A DNA stretch of 64,000 nt from Corynebacterium provencense (GTDB taxonomy: Bacteria; Actinomycetota; Actinomycetes; Mycobacteriales; Mycobacteriaceae), in NCBI GenBank assembly GCA_900049755.1, contig LT160593.1, positions 930,727 through 994,726 on the forward strand, read 5' to 3'. The notes beneath the pieces were generated by a model. It searched no databases. It saw nothing but the letters and a program-made list of their open reading frames with translations, and was not told where the DNA came from. Positions 39,583 through 47,663 of the stretch are shown here, piece after piece. Every line of letters begins with the position of its first letter. Within the stretch, counting starts at the first letter, position 1. Position numbers and translations under genes: made by a program.

Positions 39583-39668
39583 GGACCCCACGCACCCGCC
39601 AGAGCCCGCTTACCCTTGCTGCATTCCTGCCCTGGGGGAGTTCGCAGGATTCACGCCACGTGAGATCC
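39583..39668 (-). ncRNA. ffs: Small signal recognition particle RNA (4.5S type)
   Basis: On the minus strand the RNA contains the SRP core (cccagggcaggaatgcagca), which carries the GGAA-type tetraloop and the internal loop bound by Ffh, then agggtaagcgggctctggcg. The ends pair through ten positions with some G-U pairs (39659-39668 with 39583-39592). A run of five T on the transcribed strand follows at the 3' end. SRP RNA guides co-translational membrane targeting. Ends were set by the terminal helix and the promoter spacing and may be off by a few bases. Confidence 0.85.
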
Positions 39669-39675
39669 GTGGACC

Positions 39676-39704
39676 ATGGTAGCCCAGGATCACCCGGCCG
39701 ACAA
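39676..39704 (-). promoter_or_regulatory. SRP RNA promoter
   Basis: On the minus strand, -35 TTGTCG (39699-39704) and -10 TACCAT (39676-39681) are 17 bp apart; the RNA would start 7 nt later at 39668. Confidence 0.75.
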
Positions 39705-39893
39705 AGAACCTGTACTCCCGTTGACGTACACAGGGGGAGGACGCCGCACCCCGGACCCTGCCTCCCCACCGGAACGGCTTCCGCCGGGCACCCGGAGGAC
39801 ACACCCGGTGTGCTGAAACCGAGGCGCGCCGGTCATGGACCAGTGGGGGACGGCACGGGACGAAACCCGGCAAAGTCGTCCCGACCTGCCACT

Positions 39894-39923
39894 TTGTGTC
39901 CGACTCGACCTCGTGTGTATATT
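39894..39923 (+). promoter_or_regulatory. tRNA-Ser promoter
   Basis: TTGTGT (39894-39899) and TATATT (39918-39923), 18 bp apart, end 7 nt before the tRNA. Confidence 0.7.
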
Positions 39924-39930
39924 TGGCGGC

Positions 39931-40019
39931 GGAGGATTCGACTAGCGGCCTATGTCACACGCCTGGAACGCGTGAGGGAGTCACATCCCACAGGGGTTCA
40001 AATCCCCTATCCTCCGCCA
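39931..40019 (+). tRNA. tRNA-Ser(GGA)
   Basis: Class II tRNA of 89 nt including an encoded CCA (40017-40019). The acceptor stem is ggaggat/atcctcc, the anticodon stem cacgc/gcgtg with anticodon GGA at 39965-39967, and the variable arm is long, typical of serine tRNA. The T arm holds ggttcaaatcc. It reads UCC and UCU codons. Confidence 0.95.
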
Positions 40020-40024
40020 TGCAC

Positions 40025-40061
40025 AAAACCCCGGTTCAGTGAACCGGGGTTTTCTTTTTTT
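40025..40061 (+). terminator. tRNA-Ser terminator
   Basis: A perfect 13-bp stem (40025-40037 with 40041-40053) is followed by an unbroken run of seven T after one C. Confidence 0.95.
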
Positions 40062-40306
40062 CTGCGGATCCTCTTCTGCACATCCCATCAGTTGTATCTG
40101 CGCGCCAGCTCCCTCGAAGGCGGTGCTGCGACCGCCCCGCGCCCGGCCGGGCACCTACCGGAGCCGTCATCCGGCTCCGCACCCGCCGCAGTCCGCATCA
40201 GCATCCACATCAGCATGCATCAGCATCAGGGTCGGCAGAGAGTTCCGGGAGAGTCGTCAAAAAGCCCGAAAGACCGAAAAATCGGGAACAATCCGGAACA
40301 CAGAAG

Positions 40307-40334
40307 AGCCACGGTCCCCGAAAGGACCGTGGCT
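40307..40334 (-). terminator. Terminator of the 37-residue peptide gene
   Basis: The 11-bp perfect stem (40307-40317 with 40324-40334) lies 28 bp downstream of the peptide stop on the minus strand. The tail (CTTCTGTGTT) is moderately T-rich. Confidence 0.7.
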
Positions 40335-40361
40335 CCTGCGATAAAGAGTCAGAACAGAAGA

Positions 40362-40475
40362 CTACGCACCGACGGTGATGGTGAGCAGGTCGTTGAGGAA
40401 GCTCACCGAGGAGGTGAAGCTGGGGGCAATCGTGATGGTCAGGTCGCCGAAGAACTGGGTAAGAGCAGGGAACAT
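40362..40475 (-). CDS. 37-residue amphipathic peptide, candidate small envelope/porin-like protein
   Basis: The ORF MFPALTQFFGDLTITIAPSF-TSSVSFLNDLLTITVGA is a complete transcription unit. It has a promoter (-35 TTGTGC, -10 TAGTCT, 17 bp apart), an AAGGA site 8 bp before the ATG, and a terminator. It has no charged residues except two Asp, and polar and hydrophobic residues alternate. Tiny proteins without signal peptides (PorA, PorH, ProtX; 45-57 residues) form or decorate channels in the corynebacterial mycomembrane, some with mycoloylated Ser. This peptide is of that kind by size and texture, but I see no direct sequence identity. Confidence 0.7.
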   Translation of the reverse strand: MFPALTQFFGDLTITIAPSFTSSVSFLNDLLTITVGA

Positions 40476-40517
40476 CTGTTCATTCCTTAAGGTAGGTGCT
40501 TTATCGTTGCGCGAGTC

Positions 40518-40546
40518 AGACTAACCTGACGGGCATGGTTGCACAA
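40518..40546 (-). promoter_or_regulatory. Promoter of the 37-residue peptide gene
   Basis: Minus strand: TTGTGC (40541-40546), 17 bp, TAGTCT (40518-40523). The leader is about 35 nt and carries the AAGGA site. Confidence 0.7.
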
Positions 40547-40679
40547 TACTTTCAGTGTGAAAAGCGGGGGTGATTTCATCCTCTTCCGGCACTGTCAGGA
40601 CGCGACAGATCCTGCCACAGAAGGGCGCAGCATAGATCACCACATCGCCTGTGAACTGCAGTGACACGAACGACACCAC
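40521..40679 (-). pseudogene. Possible relic of a second small-peptide gene
   Basis: A minus-strand reading of 52 codons from GTG 40679 contains SLQFTGDVVIYAAPF, which resembles TQFFGDLTITIAPSF of the downstream peptide; the codons for QF, GD, I and AP also align. It lacks a ribosome site, carries Cys and charged residues later on, and overlaps the next promoter. It looks like a decayed tandem copy. The evidence is a short similarity only. Confidence 0.3.
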
Positions 40680-41162
40680 GTCAGGGACAGGTATGCCCGG
40701 CGGCCCCAGGAAAACCCGGGGGTCACCTCAGTGAAACATTTCGGAGGCCGCGAACGTTGTGCCCCTCCGACCCCTTACGGGGGTAGCTGAGTAGTCGGTG
40801 GCAACTTTTTCCCCCGACATGCACCGACGCACACTTTCCCGGTCCTCTCCTTACAGATCCCGGGACTGCCCCCTGCGCCACAACCGCACCGGGACCACCC
40901 TCACCGGTCCCGGACGAAACCGGACCGTCCACTGCCTGCAGATCCGGCCGGCCGACTGCCGGTTGTCGCACCGTGTGGCCGCCGGACAAGACGCTACCGT
41001 CTCCAGCCGGAACGTGCAGTATGATCCCGTATCAGTCCGGTGCCCCTGCTCCCCCCCCGTACAGGGAACACGGGGGCAGAGATCGTGGACAGTCACCGAT
41101 CCGCCTGACACCGCCGGGCTTCCCGGAACTACCCGCAGTCACCCTAGAAAGCACCGCTGAGC
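40680..41162. other. Intergenic region, no supported gene
   Basis: ORFs on both strands here are Arg/Pro-rich or lack starts and motifs. Some short inverted repeats (for example cccct-tac-ggggg near 40770) occur. The promoter of the SGNH hydrolase gene is presumably near 41100-41160 but not obvious. Confidence 0.5.
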
Positions 41163-42047
41163 ATGCATGCACGTCATCCCCGCTCCGGCGGGACGGCCCG
41201 GAACCACCGGCACCGCCGTCCCACCGGCAGAGGAACCCGCATCGTCACGCGCAGTCTGCTCGCCCTGACCGGGATCGGTGTTGTCGTGGCGTCCGGCCTG
41301 ACCATGGTCTCACTGTCGGGGGCGGCCTCGGGCGGGCACCGGAGTGTCGTGGTTTTCGGGGACTCCTACTACTCCACCCCGGACGCACCTGCCCTGCAGA
41401 GGCCCTGTGCGCAGTCCGAGCACAACTGGCCCCGCCTCGCCGAAGAACGGACCGGCGTCACAGTCCACGACTGGAGCTGTGGCGGAGCCACCTCCGCCAG
41501 TCTGCTCGACCGTGTCAAGGAGTCGCTCGTCGCAGGCGATCTCGGTCAGGACACAGGAACGGTCTTCCTGTCTGTCGGAGGAAATGACTTCGCCCACCAG
41601 GACGCCGTGCGTGGCGGAACCGTCGACGACCTGGAGGGACGCCGCGACATCGTGCTCGCCAATGTGTCGACCGCCGTCGGGATCATCCGTGCCACCGCCC
41701 CCGGTGCACGCCTGGTGATGTCCAGCTACCTGCCCAGCACCGTCGGACCCTATGTCTGCCGCACCGCCGGCCCTGTCCAGGGGGTCTCTCTGCCCGTGTA
41801 CGATCCCGACCTCGACGCGGTGGAAGCGTACATCAGCGAGACGATGGCACTGGCGGCGCAGCAGCACGGGGCGGATTTCGTTGACCTGCGGGCCGCCGCG
41901 GAGGGAAACTCGACCTGCAGCCCGGTGGGTTCCAGGTTCGTCTCGGGGGAACAGGACGGTGCCGCGGACGTGCTCATGGCCTGGCACCCGACCCAGGCCG
42001 GAGCGGTGTTCATGGCGGACAGTCTCATTCCGCATTTCGCCGACTAG
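41163..42047 (+). CDS. Secreted SGNH/GDSL hydrolase
   Basis: This 294-residue predicted secreted lipase/esterase has a basic N-terminus and a signal-anchor helix (SLLALTGIGVVVASGLTMVS), then the GDS block (SVVVFGDSYYS, Ser near residue 67), an oxyanion Gly (WSCGGATSASL), the GND block (VFLSVGGNDFAH) and the catalytic Asp/His block (MAWHPTQAGAVFMAD) near the end. Cysteine pairs fit an exported protein. Actinobacterial relatives hydrolyse lipids or cell-wall esters. A 105-bp segment of this gene reappears in corrupted form at 37801-37905, which I attribute to assembly. The start is not strongly supported by a ribosome site. Confidence 0.85.
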   Translation: MHARHPRSGGTARNHRHRRPTGRGTRIVTRSLLALTGIGVVVASGLTMVSLSGAASGGHRSVVVFGDSYYSTPDAPALQRPCAQSEHNWPRLAEERTGVTVHDWSCGGATSASLLDRVKESLVAGDLGQDTGTVFLSVGGNDFAHQDAVRGGTVDDLEGRRDIVLANVSTAVGIIRATAPGARLVMSSYLPSTVGPYVCRTAGPVQGVSLPVYDPDLDAVEAYISETMALAAQQHGADFVDLRAAAEGNSTCSPVGSRFVSGEQDGAADVLMAWHPTQAGAVFMADSLIPHFAD

Positions 42048-42120
42048 TCCACGCCGACGTCACCGACTCCGCCTGCCCTGTCATGACGACCACGGTGCGA
42101 CGTCCCGTGCCGCCACACAC

Positions 42121-44196
42121 CTACAGTCCCGGATACGCGGCATCCAGCTCGGCGATCCAGGCCCGGGCGTTACCGTCCGACGGGGCACGCCAGTCGCCAC
42201 GGGGTGACAGGGAACCGGCCGGAGACACCTTCGGCCCGTTCGGTATCGCCGTGCGCTTGAACTGGGCGAACCCGAAGAAGCGGGACAGGAAGTTACGCTC
42301 CCACTTCACGATCGTCGCCAGATCGTAGGAGTACCGGTCCTCGTCGGGGAAACCGGCCGGCCACTCCCCGACCCCGGCGTCCTTCCAGGCGTGCCAGGCG
42401 AGGAACGCGATCTTCGACGGACGCAGCCCCGCCAGAACATGCCACAGGGTGAAATCGTGCAGGGCGTAAGGGCCGATCGCAGATTCGGTGGACTGCACCT
42501 TTCCGTCAGCCCCCGGCGGCACGAGCTCGGGACTGATCTCCGTGTCAAGGACAGACCGGAGAACCTCCACAGTTGCGGCGTCCACCCCCTCCCCCTCGGA
42601 GATGACCCACCGGATCAGGTGCTGCATCAGGGTTTTCGGCACACCGGAGTTCACCCCGTAGTGGCTCATCTGGTCCCCGACACCGTAGGTGCACCAGCCC
42701 AACGCGATCTCCGAGAGGTCACCGGTGCCCACCACGATCCCGCCGTGGAAGTTGGCCAACCTGAAGAGATAGTCCGTACGCAGCCCTGCCTGGACATTCT
42801 CGAAGGTGACGTCATACACCGGCTCACCGTCACCGAACGGGTGGTGCATCTTCTGCAGCATTTCGGTGGCGGCCGGGCGGATGTCGACGGTCTCCACAGT
42901 CGCACCGACCGCTTCCGCGAGAGCCAGGGCGTTGGACCTGGTGTGCTCACTGGTGGCGAACCCGGGCATCGTGTAGGCGAGGATGTCGGACCGGGGGCGT
43001 CCTGCCCGGTCCATGGCCCGGGCGACGACCAGCAGGGCGTGGGTGGAGTCCAGTCCCCCGGAGACGCCGATGACAGGCCTCGGATCCCCGATCGCCGACA
43101 GTCTCTGGACCAGTCCCGAGACCTGGATGTTGAAGGCCTCGTAGCAGTCCTGTGCCAGTCGTGCCGGGTCGCCGGGGACGAAGGGGAACCGGGCGAGGTC
43201 ACGACGCAGCCCGATCTCGTTCACCGGGGGGTCGAGGGTGAATTCGACGGTACGCCACCGGTCCCTGCCCCCTCTGCCCTCTCCGTCCGTGTCGGTGAGG
43301 GTGCGCCGGTTGTCGTCGAAAGTTCCCTGGTGCAGGCGTGCCTGACGGATACCGTCAAGGTCGACGTCAGCGACGGACCACCGGGGGCCGTCGGGGAAAC
43401 GTTCCGTCTCCCGCAACAGGACGCCACGTTCGTACACCATCGTCAGCCCGTCCCAGGAGACATCGTTGGTGGACTCCCCCTGCCCGGCAGCGGCGTAGAC
43501 GTAGGCGGCCTGGCAGCGCAGTGAGGCGCTGGACGCGAGGAGGTGCCGGTCGTCCGCCCGACGCTGGGTGATCGGCGAGCCGGAGAGGTTGAACAGTACC
43601 GTGGCACCGGCCAGGGCGGCGCGGGCGCTCGGCGGCACAGGAACCCACATGTCCTCGCAGATTTCGACGTGGAAGGTCAGACCGTCGACGTCTGCGGCGG
43701 TGAACAGCAGGTCGGTGCCGAACAGGGCCCTGTTGTCGCCGACGCGGACGGACTCACCCCGGATGTCGTCACCCGGCGCGTACCAGCGGCGTTCGTAGAA
43801 CTCCCTGTAGGTGGGAAGATTCGATTTCGGAACGACACCGAGAATCTCGCCGCGGTGGATGACGACGGCGCAGTTGTACAGGCGGTTGCGCCACGCCAGC
43901 GGTGCTCCGACGACGAGGACGGGCATCAGGTCGACGGATGCTGCGACCAGGGTTTCGACGGCAGCGGTGACAGCGTCAGACACGACATCCTGGAGGACAA
44001 GGTCATCGATGGCGTAACCGGTGAGACAGAGTTCGGGGAAGACGGCGACGGCGACGTGGTCGTCGTGGAGTTCGCGGGCCGCGGCGACGATGGTGCGGGC
44101 ATTCGTCGCCGGGTCGGCGACAGCGACAGGGACGGTTACTGCGGCGACGCGGGCGAAACCGTGGGCGTACGCCCCGGCAGAGGGCTGATCAGGCAT
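42121..44196 (-). CDS. nadE: Glutamine-dependent NAD+ synthetase
   Basis: NadE amidates deamido-NAD+, the last step of NAD synthesis. The 691-residue protein has an N-terminal nitrilase-type glutaminase with the Glu-Lys-Cys triad (VFPELCLTGY near 52, VVPKSNLPTY near 122, VEICEDMWVP near 177). From about residue 340 follows the synthetase domain with the PP-loop VIGVSGGLDSTHAL and GTGDLSEIALGWCTYGVGDQ. The length fits the bacterial/actinobacterial two-domain form, which channels ammonia internally. It lies convergent with the SGNH gene. Confidence 0.95.
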   Translation of the reverse strand: MPDQPSAGAYAHGFARVAAVTVPVAVADPATNARTIVAAARELHDDHVAVAVFPELCLTGYAIDDLVLQDVVSDAVTAAVETLVAASVDLMPVLVVGAPLAWRNRLYNCAVVIHRGEILGVVPKSNLPTYREFYERRWYAPGDDIRGESVRVGDNRALFGTDLLFTAADVDGLTFHVEICEDMWVPVPPSARAALAGATVLFNLSGSPITQRRADDRHLLASSASLRCQAAYVYAAAGQGESTNDVSWDGLTMVYERGVLLRETERFPDGPRWSVADVDLDGIRQARLHQGTFDDNRRTLTDTDGEGRGGRDRWRTVEFTLDPPVNEIGLRRDLARFPFVPGDPARLAQDCYEAFNIQVSGLVQRLSAIGDPRPVIGVSGGLDSTHALLVVARAMDRAGRPRSDILAYTMPGFATSEHTRSNALALAEAVGATVETVDIRPAATEMLQKMHHPFGDGEPVYDVTFENVQAGLRTDYLFRLANFHGGIVVGTGDLSEIALGWCTYGVGDQMSHYGVNSGVPKTLMQHLIRWVISEGEGVDAATVEVLRSVLDTEISPELVPPGADGKVQSTESAIGPYALHDFTLWHVLAGLRPSKIAFLAWHAWKDAGVGEWPAGFPDEDRYSYDLATIVKWERNFLSRFFGFAQFKRTAIPNGPKVSPAGSLSPRGDWRAPSDGNARAWIAELDAAYPGL

Positions 44197-44259
44197 GCCC
44201 CCAGTCTGCCAGGCCTGCGGTGCACCGGCGCATCCTCACCGCAGCTGCGGGTTCCCCGG

Positions 44260-45864
44260 TCACCGGACCCCGGCCAGTCCGGCGGCGAAGTCCCAGGCCT
44301 GCGGGTCGAGGTGACTTCCGCCGGCGTCGTAGACACGGGCCTGGAGGACCCCGGCGTCCTCGACGGAGGGCCAGTCGGGGTTCTCCCCACGGATGAACCG
44401 CACCCAGTCACCGTGCATGGCGTCGGCCAGCTGCCGTGGTACCCCGGTGCCGGAGGCGGTCGTGACCCCGGGGGCGTCGGTGACGTCGAAGGAGAAGGGG
44501 ATGTCCGAGCAGTGGGGGGACAGTCCGGCGGGGCCGGTCCGGCCGTCGAACTCGTAGAGCCAGGTTCCTGCACCGGCGACGTCGGCACCGCGTCTCGCGT
44601 CTGCCACCCGGACGATACCGACCCCGAACTGCAGTGCCGACAGCACCAGACTCAACGCGAACTGTCCGCCCGTGACCGCGACACGGTCCTCCAGCCGGTC
44701 GAGTGACGGCTGCGGGACCCCGGCCGCACGGAGGTCGGCGAACACCTTCTCCACCGGTACCGGGGTCGGGACCGGGAACTCGGTGGGGGTGCCTCCCACC
44801 AGCAGCGGAACCTGCACCCCGTGACCGTCGACGGCGGCGGTGGCCACCGCCGCCGGGAAGAGCTCACCGTCCACCGCCGGCGCCCAGATCATCGTGGGTG
44901 TCACCGGGCCACCGCGACGCAGTGCGGAGACCGTCGCGGTGACGTCGGGGACGGTGGGAGGATCGAACATGCTGTACCCGCCGTACGCGGCACCGGAGCG
45001 TTCGACGTCCAGGATCTGTTCCGGGGAGAGCGACGCCCACCCTGCGGGGGTGCAGGGGATGCCGAGGGTGCCGGCCAGGGTGCGGGACGCCCGGATGACC
45101 TCCGCCGCGGGGATGTCGTTGACCGCCGGGGACTGGGCTGTCGCACGGTGGAAGAGGCCCTGTGCACGCGGGACGGCCAGCAGGTCCAGTACCGAGGTCC
45201 CACCGGCGCTCTGGCCTCCGAGGGTGATTCTGGAAGGGTCTCCCCCGAATCCGGCGATATTGTCCCGGACCCACTCCAGTGCCGCGATCTGGTCCAGCAG
45301 TCCCCGGTTGAGTCCGCCTTCCTCCTCGCTGCCACTCCAGCCGAAGCCCTCGAAACCAAGCCGGTAGGAGACGTTGACGGTGACGATCCCGTCCCGGTTG
45401 AAGGAACGGCCGTCGTACCAGGGGCTCGAGGGGGTGCCGGAGATGTAGGCGCCCCCGTGGATCCACACGAACACCGGCAGCCGGGCCTCCCGGTCGCCCG
45501 GGGCCGGGGTGAACACGTTGAGGTTGAGGATCTCGTCGCCGGGGATCACGGGTTCCGGAATGGTGGGGTGGTCCGAGAAAGGCCGGCGTTGGGGCGTCGG
45601 CCCGGGCCGTGTCGCGTCGAGGGTCCGTGTCGCGTCGAGGGTCCCCGACCAGGGACGGTGCGGCGCCGGCGGGGCGAAGCGGAGATCCCCCACCGGGGCC
45701 GCCGCGTAGGGGACACCGAGGTAGGCTGCGGACTCTCCACGCCACAGTCCCCGGACCCTGCCTGCGGTGGTGGTCACCTCGGGTGCCGGGCCCTGTGCCC
45801 TGCTGCTGGCGGAGGGGTCGGCACGGTCGGAGGGGTCGTGGCTGTCATATGTGGTGTCGGTCAT
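44260..45864 (-). CDS. Type B carboxylesterase
   Basis: This alpha/beta hydrolase of 534 residues has the family features AYLGVPYAAAPVGDLRFAPP near residue 47, an oxyanion site VFVWIHGGAYISGT near 130, and the nucleophile elbow ITLGGQSAGGTSVLDL near 215. No signal peptide is seen, so it is probably cytoplasmic. Substrates (esters, carbamates, xenobiotics) cannot be assigned. An 18-bp tandem duplication (about 45609-45644) gives the repeated TRTLDA. Confidence 0.9.
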   Translation of the reverse strand: MTDTTYDSHDPSDRADPSASSRAQGPAPEVTTTAGRVRGLWRGESAAYLGVPYAAAPVGDLRFAPPAPHRPWSGTLDATRTLDATRPGPTPQRRPFSDHPTIPEPVIPGDEILNLNVFTPAPGDREARLPVFVWIHGGAYISGTPSSPWYDGRSFNRDGIVTVNVSYRLGFEGFGWSGSEEEGGLNRGLLDQIAALEWVRDNIAGFGGDPSRITLGGQSAGGTSVLDLLAVPRAQGLFHRATAQSPAVNDIPAAEVIRASRTLAGTLGIPCTPAGWASLSPEQILDVERSGAAYGGYSMFDPPTVPDVTATVSALRRGGPVTPTMIWAPAVDGELFPAAVATAAVDGHGVQVPLLVGGTPTEFPVPTPVPVEKVFADLRAAGVPQPSLDRLEDRVAVTGGQFALSLVLSALQFGVGIVRVADARRGADVAGAGTWLYEFDGRTGPAGLSPHCSDIPFSFDVTDAPGVTTASGTGVPRQLADAMHGDWVRFIRGENPDWPSVEDAGVLQARVYDAGGSHLDPQAWDFAAGLAGVR

Positions 45865-45913
45865 GCCACCAGTGTGTCAGTATGTCCCGGTCCGGGCAGG
45901 ATGACGCTCGGAT

Positions 45914-45972
45914 CCACCGGCCCGGGGCACCAGGTCCGGTGGACGTCCGGGCACCCGGTCCGGTGGACCGGT
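45914..45972 (-). repeat. Imperfect 21-bp repeats with hairpin potential after the siderophore ABC operon
   Basis: Related units (gggcaccaggtccggtggac / gggcacccggtccggtggac) follow the ATPase stop. ccaccgg (45914-45920) can pair with either ccggtgg copy. Possibly a terminator without T-run. Confidence 0.45.
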
Positions 45973-46785
45973 TCAGAGCACCCGGTGGCGTCCTATGGGC
46001 AGTACCAGCGGTGCACCGGACACCGGGTCGGTGATGATCCGTGACCGCAGGCCGAAGACCTTCTCCACACGTTCCTCGGTGAAGACCTCCGCCGGTGTGC
46101 CGACAGCCTCCACCAGACCGTCGGCGATCATCACGATCTCGTCGCAGTAGCGTGCCGCGAGGTTGAGGTCGTGGAGCACCATGACGATGGTGATCCCCGA
46201 GGTCTCGTTGAGGTCGGTGAGCAGGTCGAGCACCTCCACCTGGTGTGACACGTCCAGGTAGGTGGTGGGCTCGTCGAGCAGGAGGATGTCGGTCTGCTGT
46301 GCCAGCGCCATGGCGATCCACACCCGTTGACGCTGGCCTCCGGAAAGCTCGTCGACGGCCCGGTCCGCCAGTTCCGAGGTTCTCGTCCGGTCGAGGGCGA
46401 AGGCGACCGCCTCATCGTCCTCGCGGCTCCAGCGGGACATGATGCCCTGGTGCGGGTGGCGTCCCCGTCCCACCAGGTCGGCGACGGTGATGCCCTCCGG
46501 TGCGACGGGGGACTGGGGCAGCAGTCCGAGGGTGCGGGCCAGTTCCTTGGGCGGGACACTGTGGACGTCCCTGCCGTCGAGGAGCACCCGGCCCGTGGTC
46601 GGTCTGAGCAGTCTGGACATCGATCTCAGGAGGGTGGATTTGCCGCAGGCGTTCGCGCCGATGATGCCGGTGACCCGCCCCGGGGTGACGCTCAGGTCGA
46701 TGCCACGGATGACGGGGCGTCCCCCGTACCCCAGTGACAGGTTCTCGGCGGTCAACGAGTGTCCGGTCCCGGTTCGTGGTGTCAC
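45973..46785 (-). CDS. Iron-siderophore ABC transporter ATPase
   Basis: This 270-residue FepC-type ATPase powers uptake through the two permeases encoded upstream. It shows Walker A GIIGANACGKSTLLRSMSRL near residue 40, Q-loop LLPQSPVAPEG, signature ELSGGQRQRVWIAMALAQQT and Walker B ILLLDEPTTYLDVSHQ, with the switch His in VLHDLNLAARYCDE. The GTG start overlaps the permease stop by 4 bp. It is the last gene of the SBP-permease-permease-ATPase operon. Confidence 0.94.
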   Translation of the reverse strand: MTPRTGTGHSLTAENLSLGYGGRPVIRGIDLSVTPGRVTGIIGANACGKSTLLRSMSRLLRPTTGRVLLDGRDVHSVPPKELARTLGLLPQSPVAPEGITVADLVGRGRHPHQGIMSRWSREDDEAVAFALDRTRTSELADRAVDELSGGQRQRVWIAMALAQQTDILLLDEPTTYLDVSHQVEVLDLLTDLNETSGITIVMVLHDLNLAARYCDEIVMIADGLVEAVGTPAEVFTEERVEKVFGLRSRIITDPVSGAPLVLPIGRHRVL

Positions 46786-47663
46786 AGTGATCCTCCTGCA
46801 CGGTTGGTCCGGATGATGAGGTAGATGAGGTACGGGGCACCGAGCACCCCGGTGACCACTCCGACCGGGTAGCGGGTGTCGAAGGCGAACTGGCCGCAGA
46901 AGTCGGCGACGAGGACGAGCAGCGCCCCGACGAGCGCCGCCGGTATGAGAAGGGAGGTACCGGGGCCGGCGAGTCGTCCGGCGACGGGGCCGGACAGGAA
47001 GGCGACGAAGGCGACCGGTCCGGCGGCGGCGGTGGCGAAGGCGATGAGTCCGACTGCCGCGACAACGATGACCAGCCGGGTCCGCGACACCCGGACTCCG
47101 AGTGCGGCGGCCGTGTCGTCACCCAGCTGGGTCGTGGACAGGTCCCGGGACTGGCTGAGCAGCACGGGGACGAAGATGACGACGGCGAGGGCTGCGACGA
47201 TGGCGAGCGCGGAGACCGCGGCCCCGCCCAACGAGAGACTGACGATGGAGAACACCGCCGCCGCCGACGCGCCCGAGCTGATGCCGATGATGTCGGGGCT
47301 CGCCAGGGGGTTGCGGAGCATGGTCTGGAAGACGACACCGCCGAGACCGAAGGAGAATCCGCAGATCAGGCCCAGCGTCGCCCGTGGAAGACGGAGGCGT
47401 CCGACAGTGAAGGACGCCCCGGACACCTGTTCGCCGGTGATGACGCGCCACACGTCGGACGGCGGGTAGAAGGTCCGTCCGAAGACCAGGGAACAGCACC
47501 ACACCGCGACGACGAGAATGACGAGGACCGTGACCACCGTCCACCAGCGGCGGCTGCGGGCACGCCGGTCACGCCGTACTGCGGCGACGGTGGCGGGATG
47601 TGCGGGTGACGGGCTGCCGTCACCGGCTGTTCCCGGTCCGGAAGCAGTTTCTGGCGTTGTCAC
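46782..47663 (-). CDS. Iron-siderophore ABC permease with internal deletion
   Basis: FecCD-type permease subunit of 293 residues, short for a family of about 330-350. The N-terminal (FYPPSDVWRVITGEQVSG, LRLPRATLGLICGFSFGLGG) and C-terminal parts (QLGDDTAAALGVRVSR, RYPVGVVTGVLGAPYLIYLI) are normal. But ALAVVIFVPVLL runs straight into SQSRDLSTTQLGDD. The partner permease has some 65 more residues here, covering two membrane helices. The reading frame is kept. Either the protein is non-functional or the deletion is an assembly error. The GTG start overlaps the preceding permease (GTGA). Confidence 0.8.
   Translation of the reverse strand: MTTPETASGPGTAGDGSPSPAHPATVAAVRRDRRARSRRWWTVVTVLVILVVAVWCCSLVFGRTFYPPSDVWRVITGEQVSGASFTVGRLRLPRATLGLICGFSFGLGGVVFQTMLRNPLASPDIIGISSGASAAAVFSIVSLSLGGAAVSALAIVAALAVVIFVPVLLSQSRDLSTTQLGDDTAAALGVRVSRTRLVIVVAAVGLIAFATAAAGPVAFVAFLSGPVAGRLAGPGTSLLIPAALVGALLVLVADFCGQFAFDTRYPVGVVTGVLGAPYLIYLIIRTNRAGGSL

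Noticed and set aside
40723-41160. Two overlapping ORFs between the small peptide gene and the SGNH hydrolase
   Set aside because: Arg/Pro/Gly-rich on opposite strands with no ribosome site or family motif.
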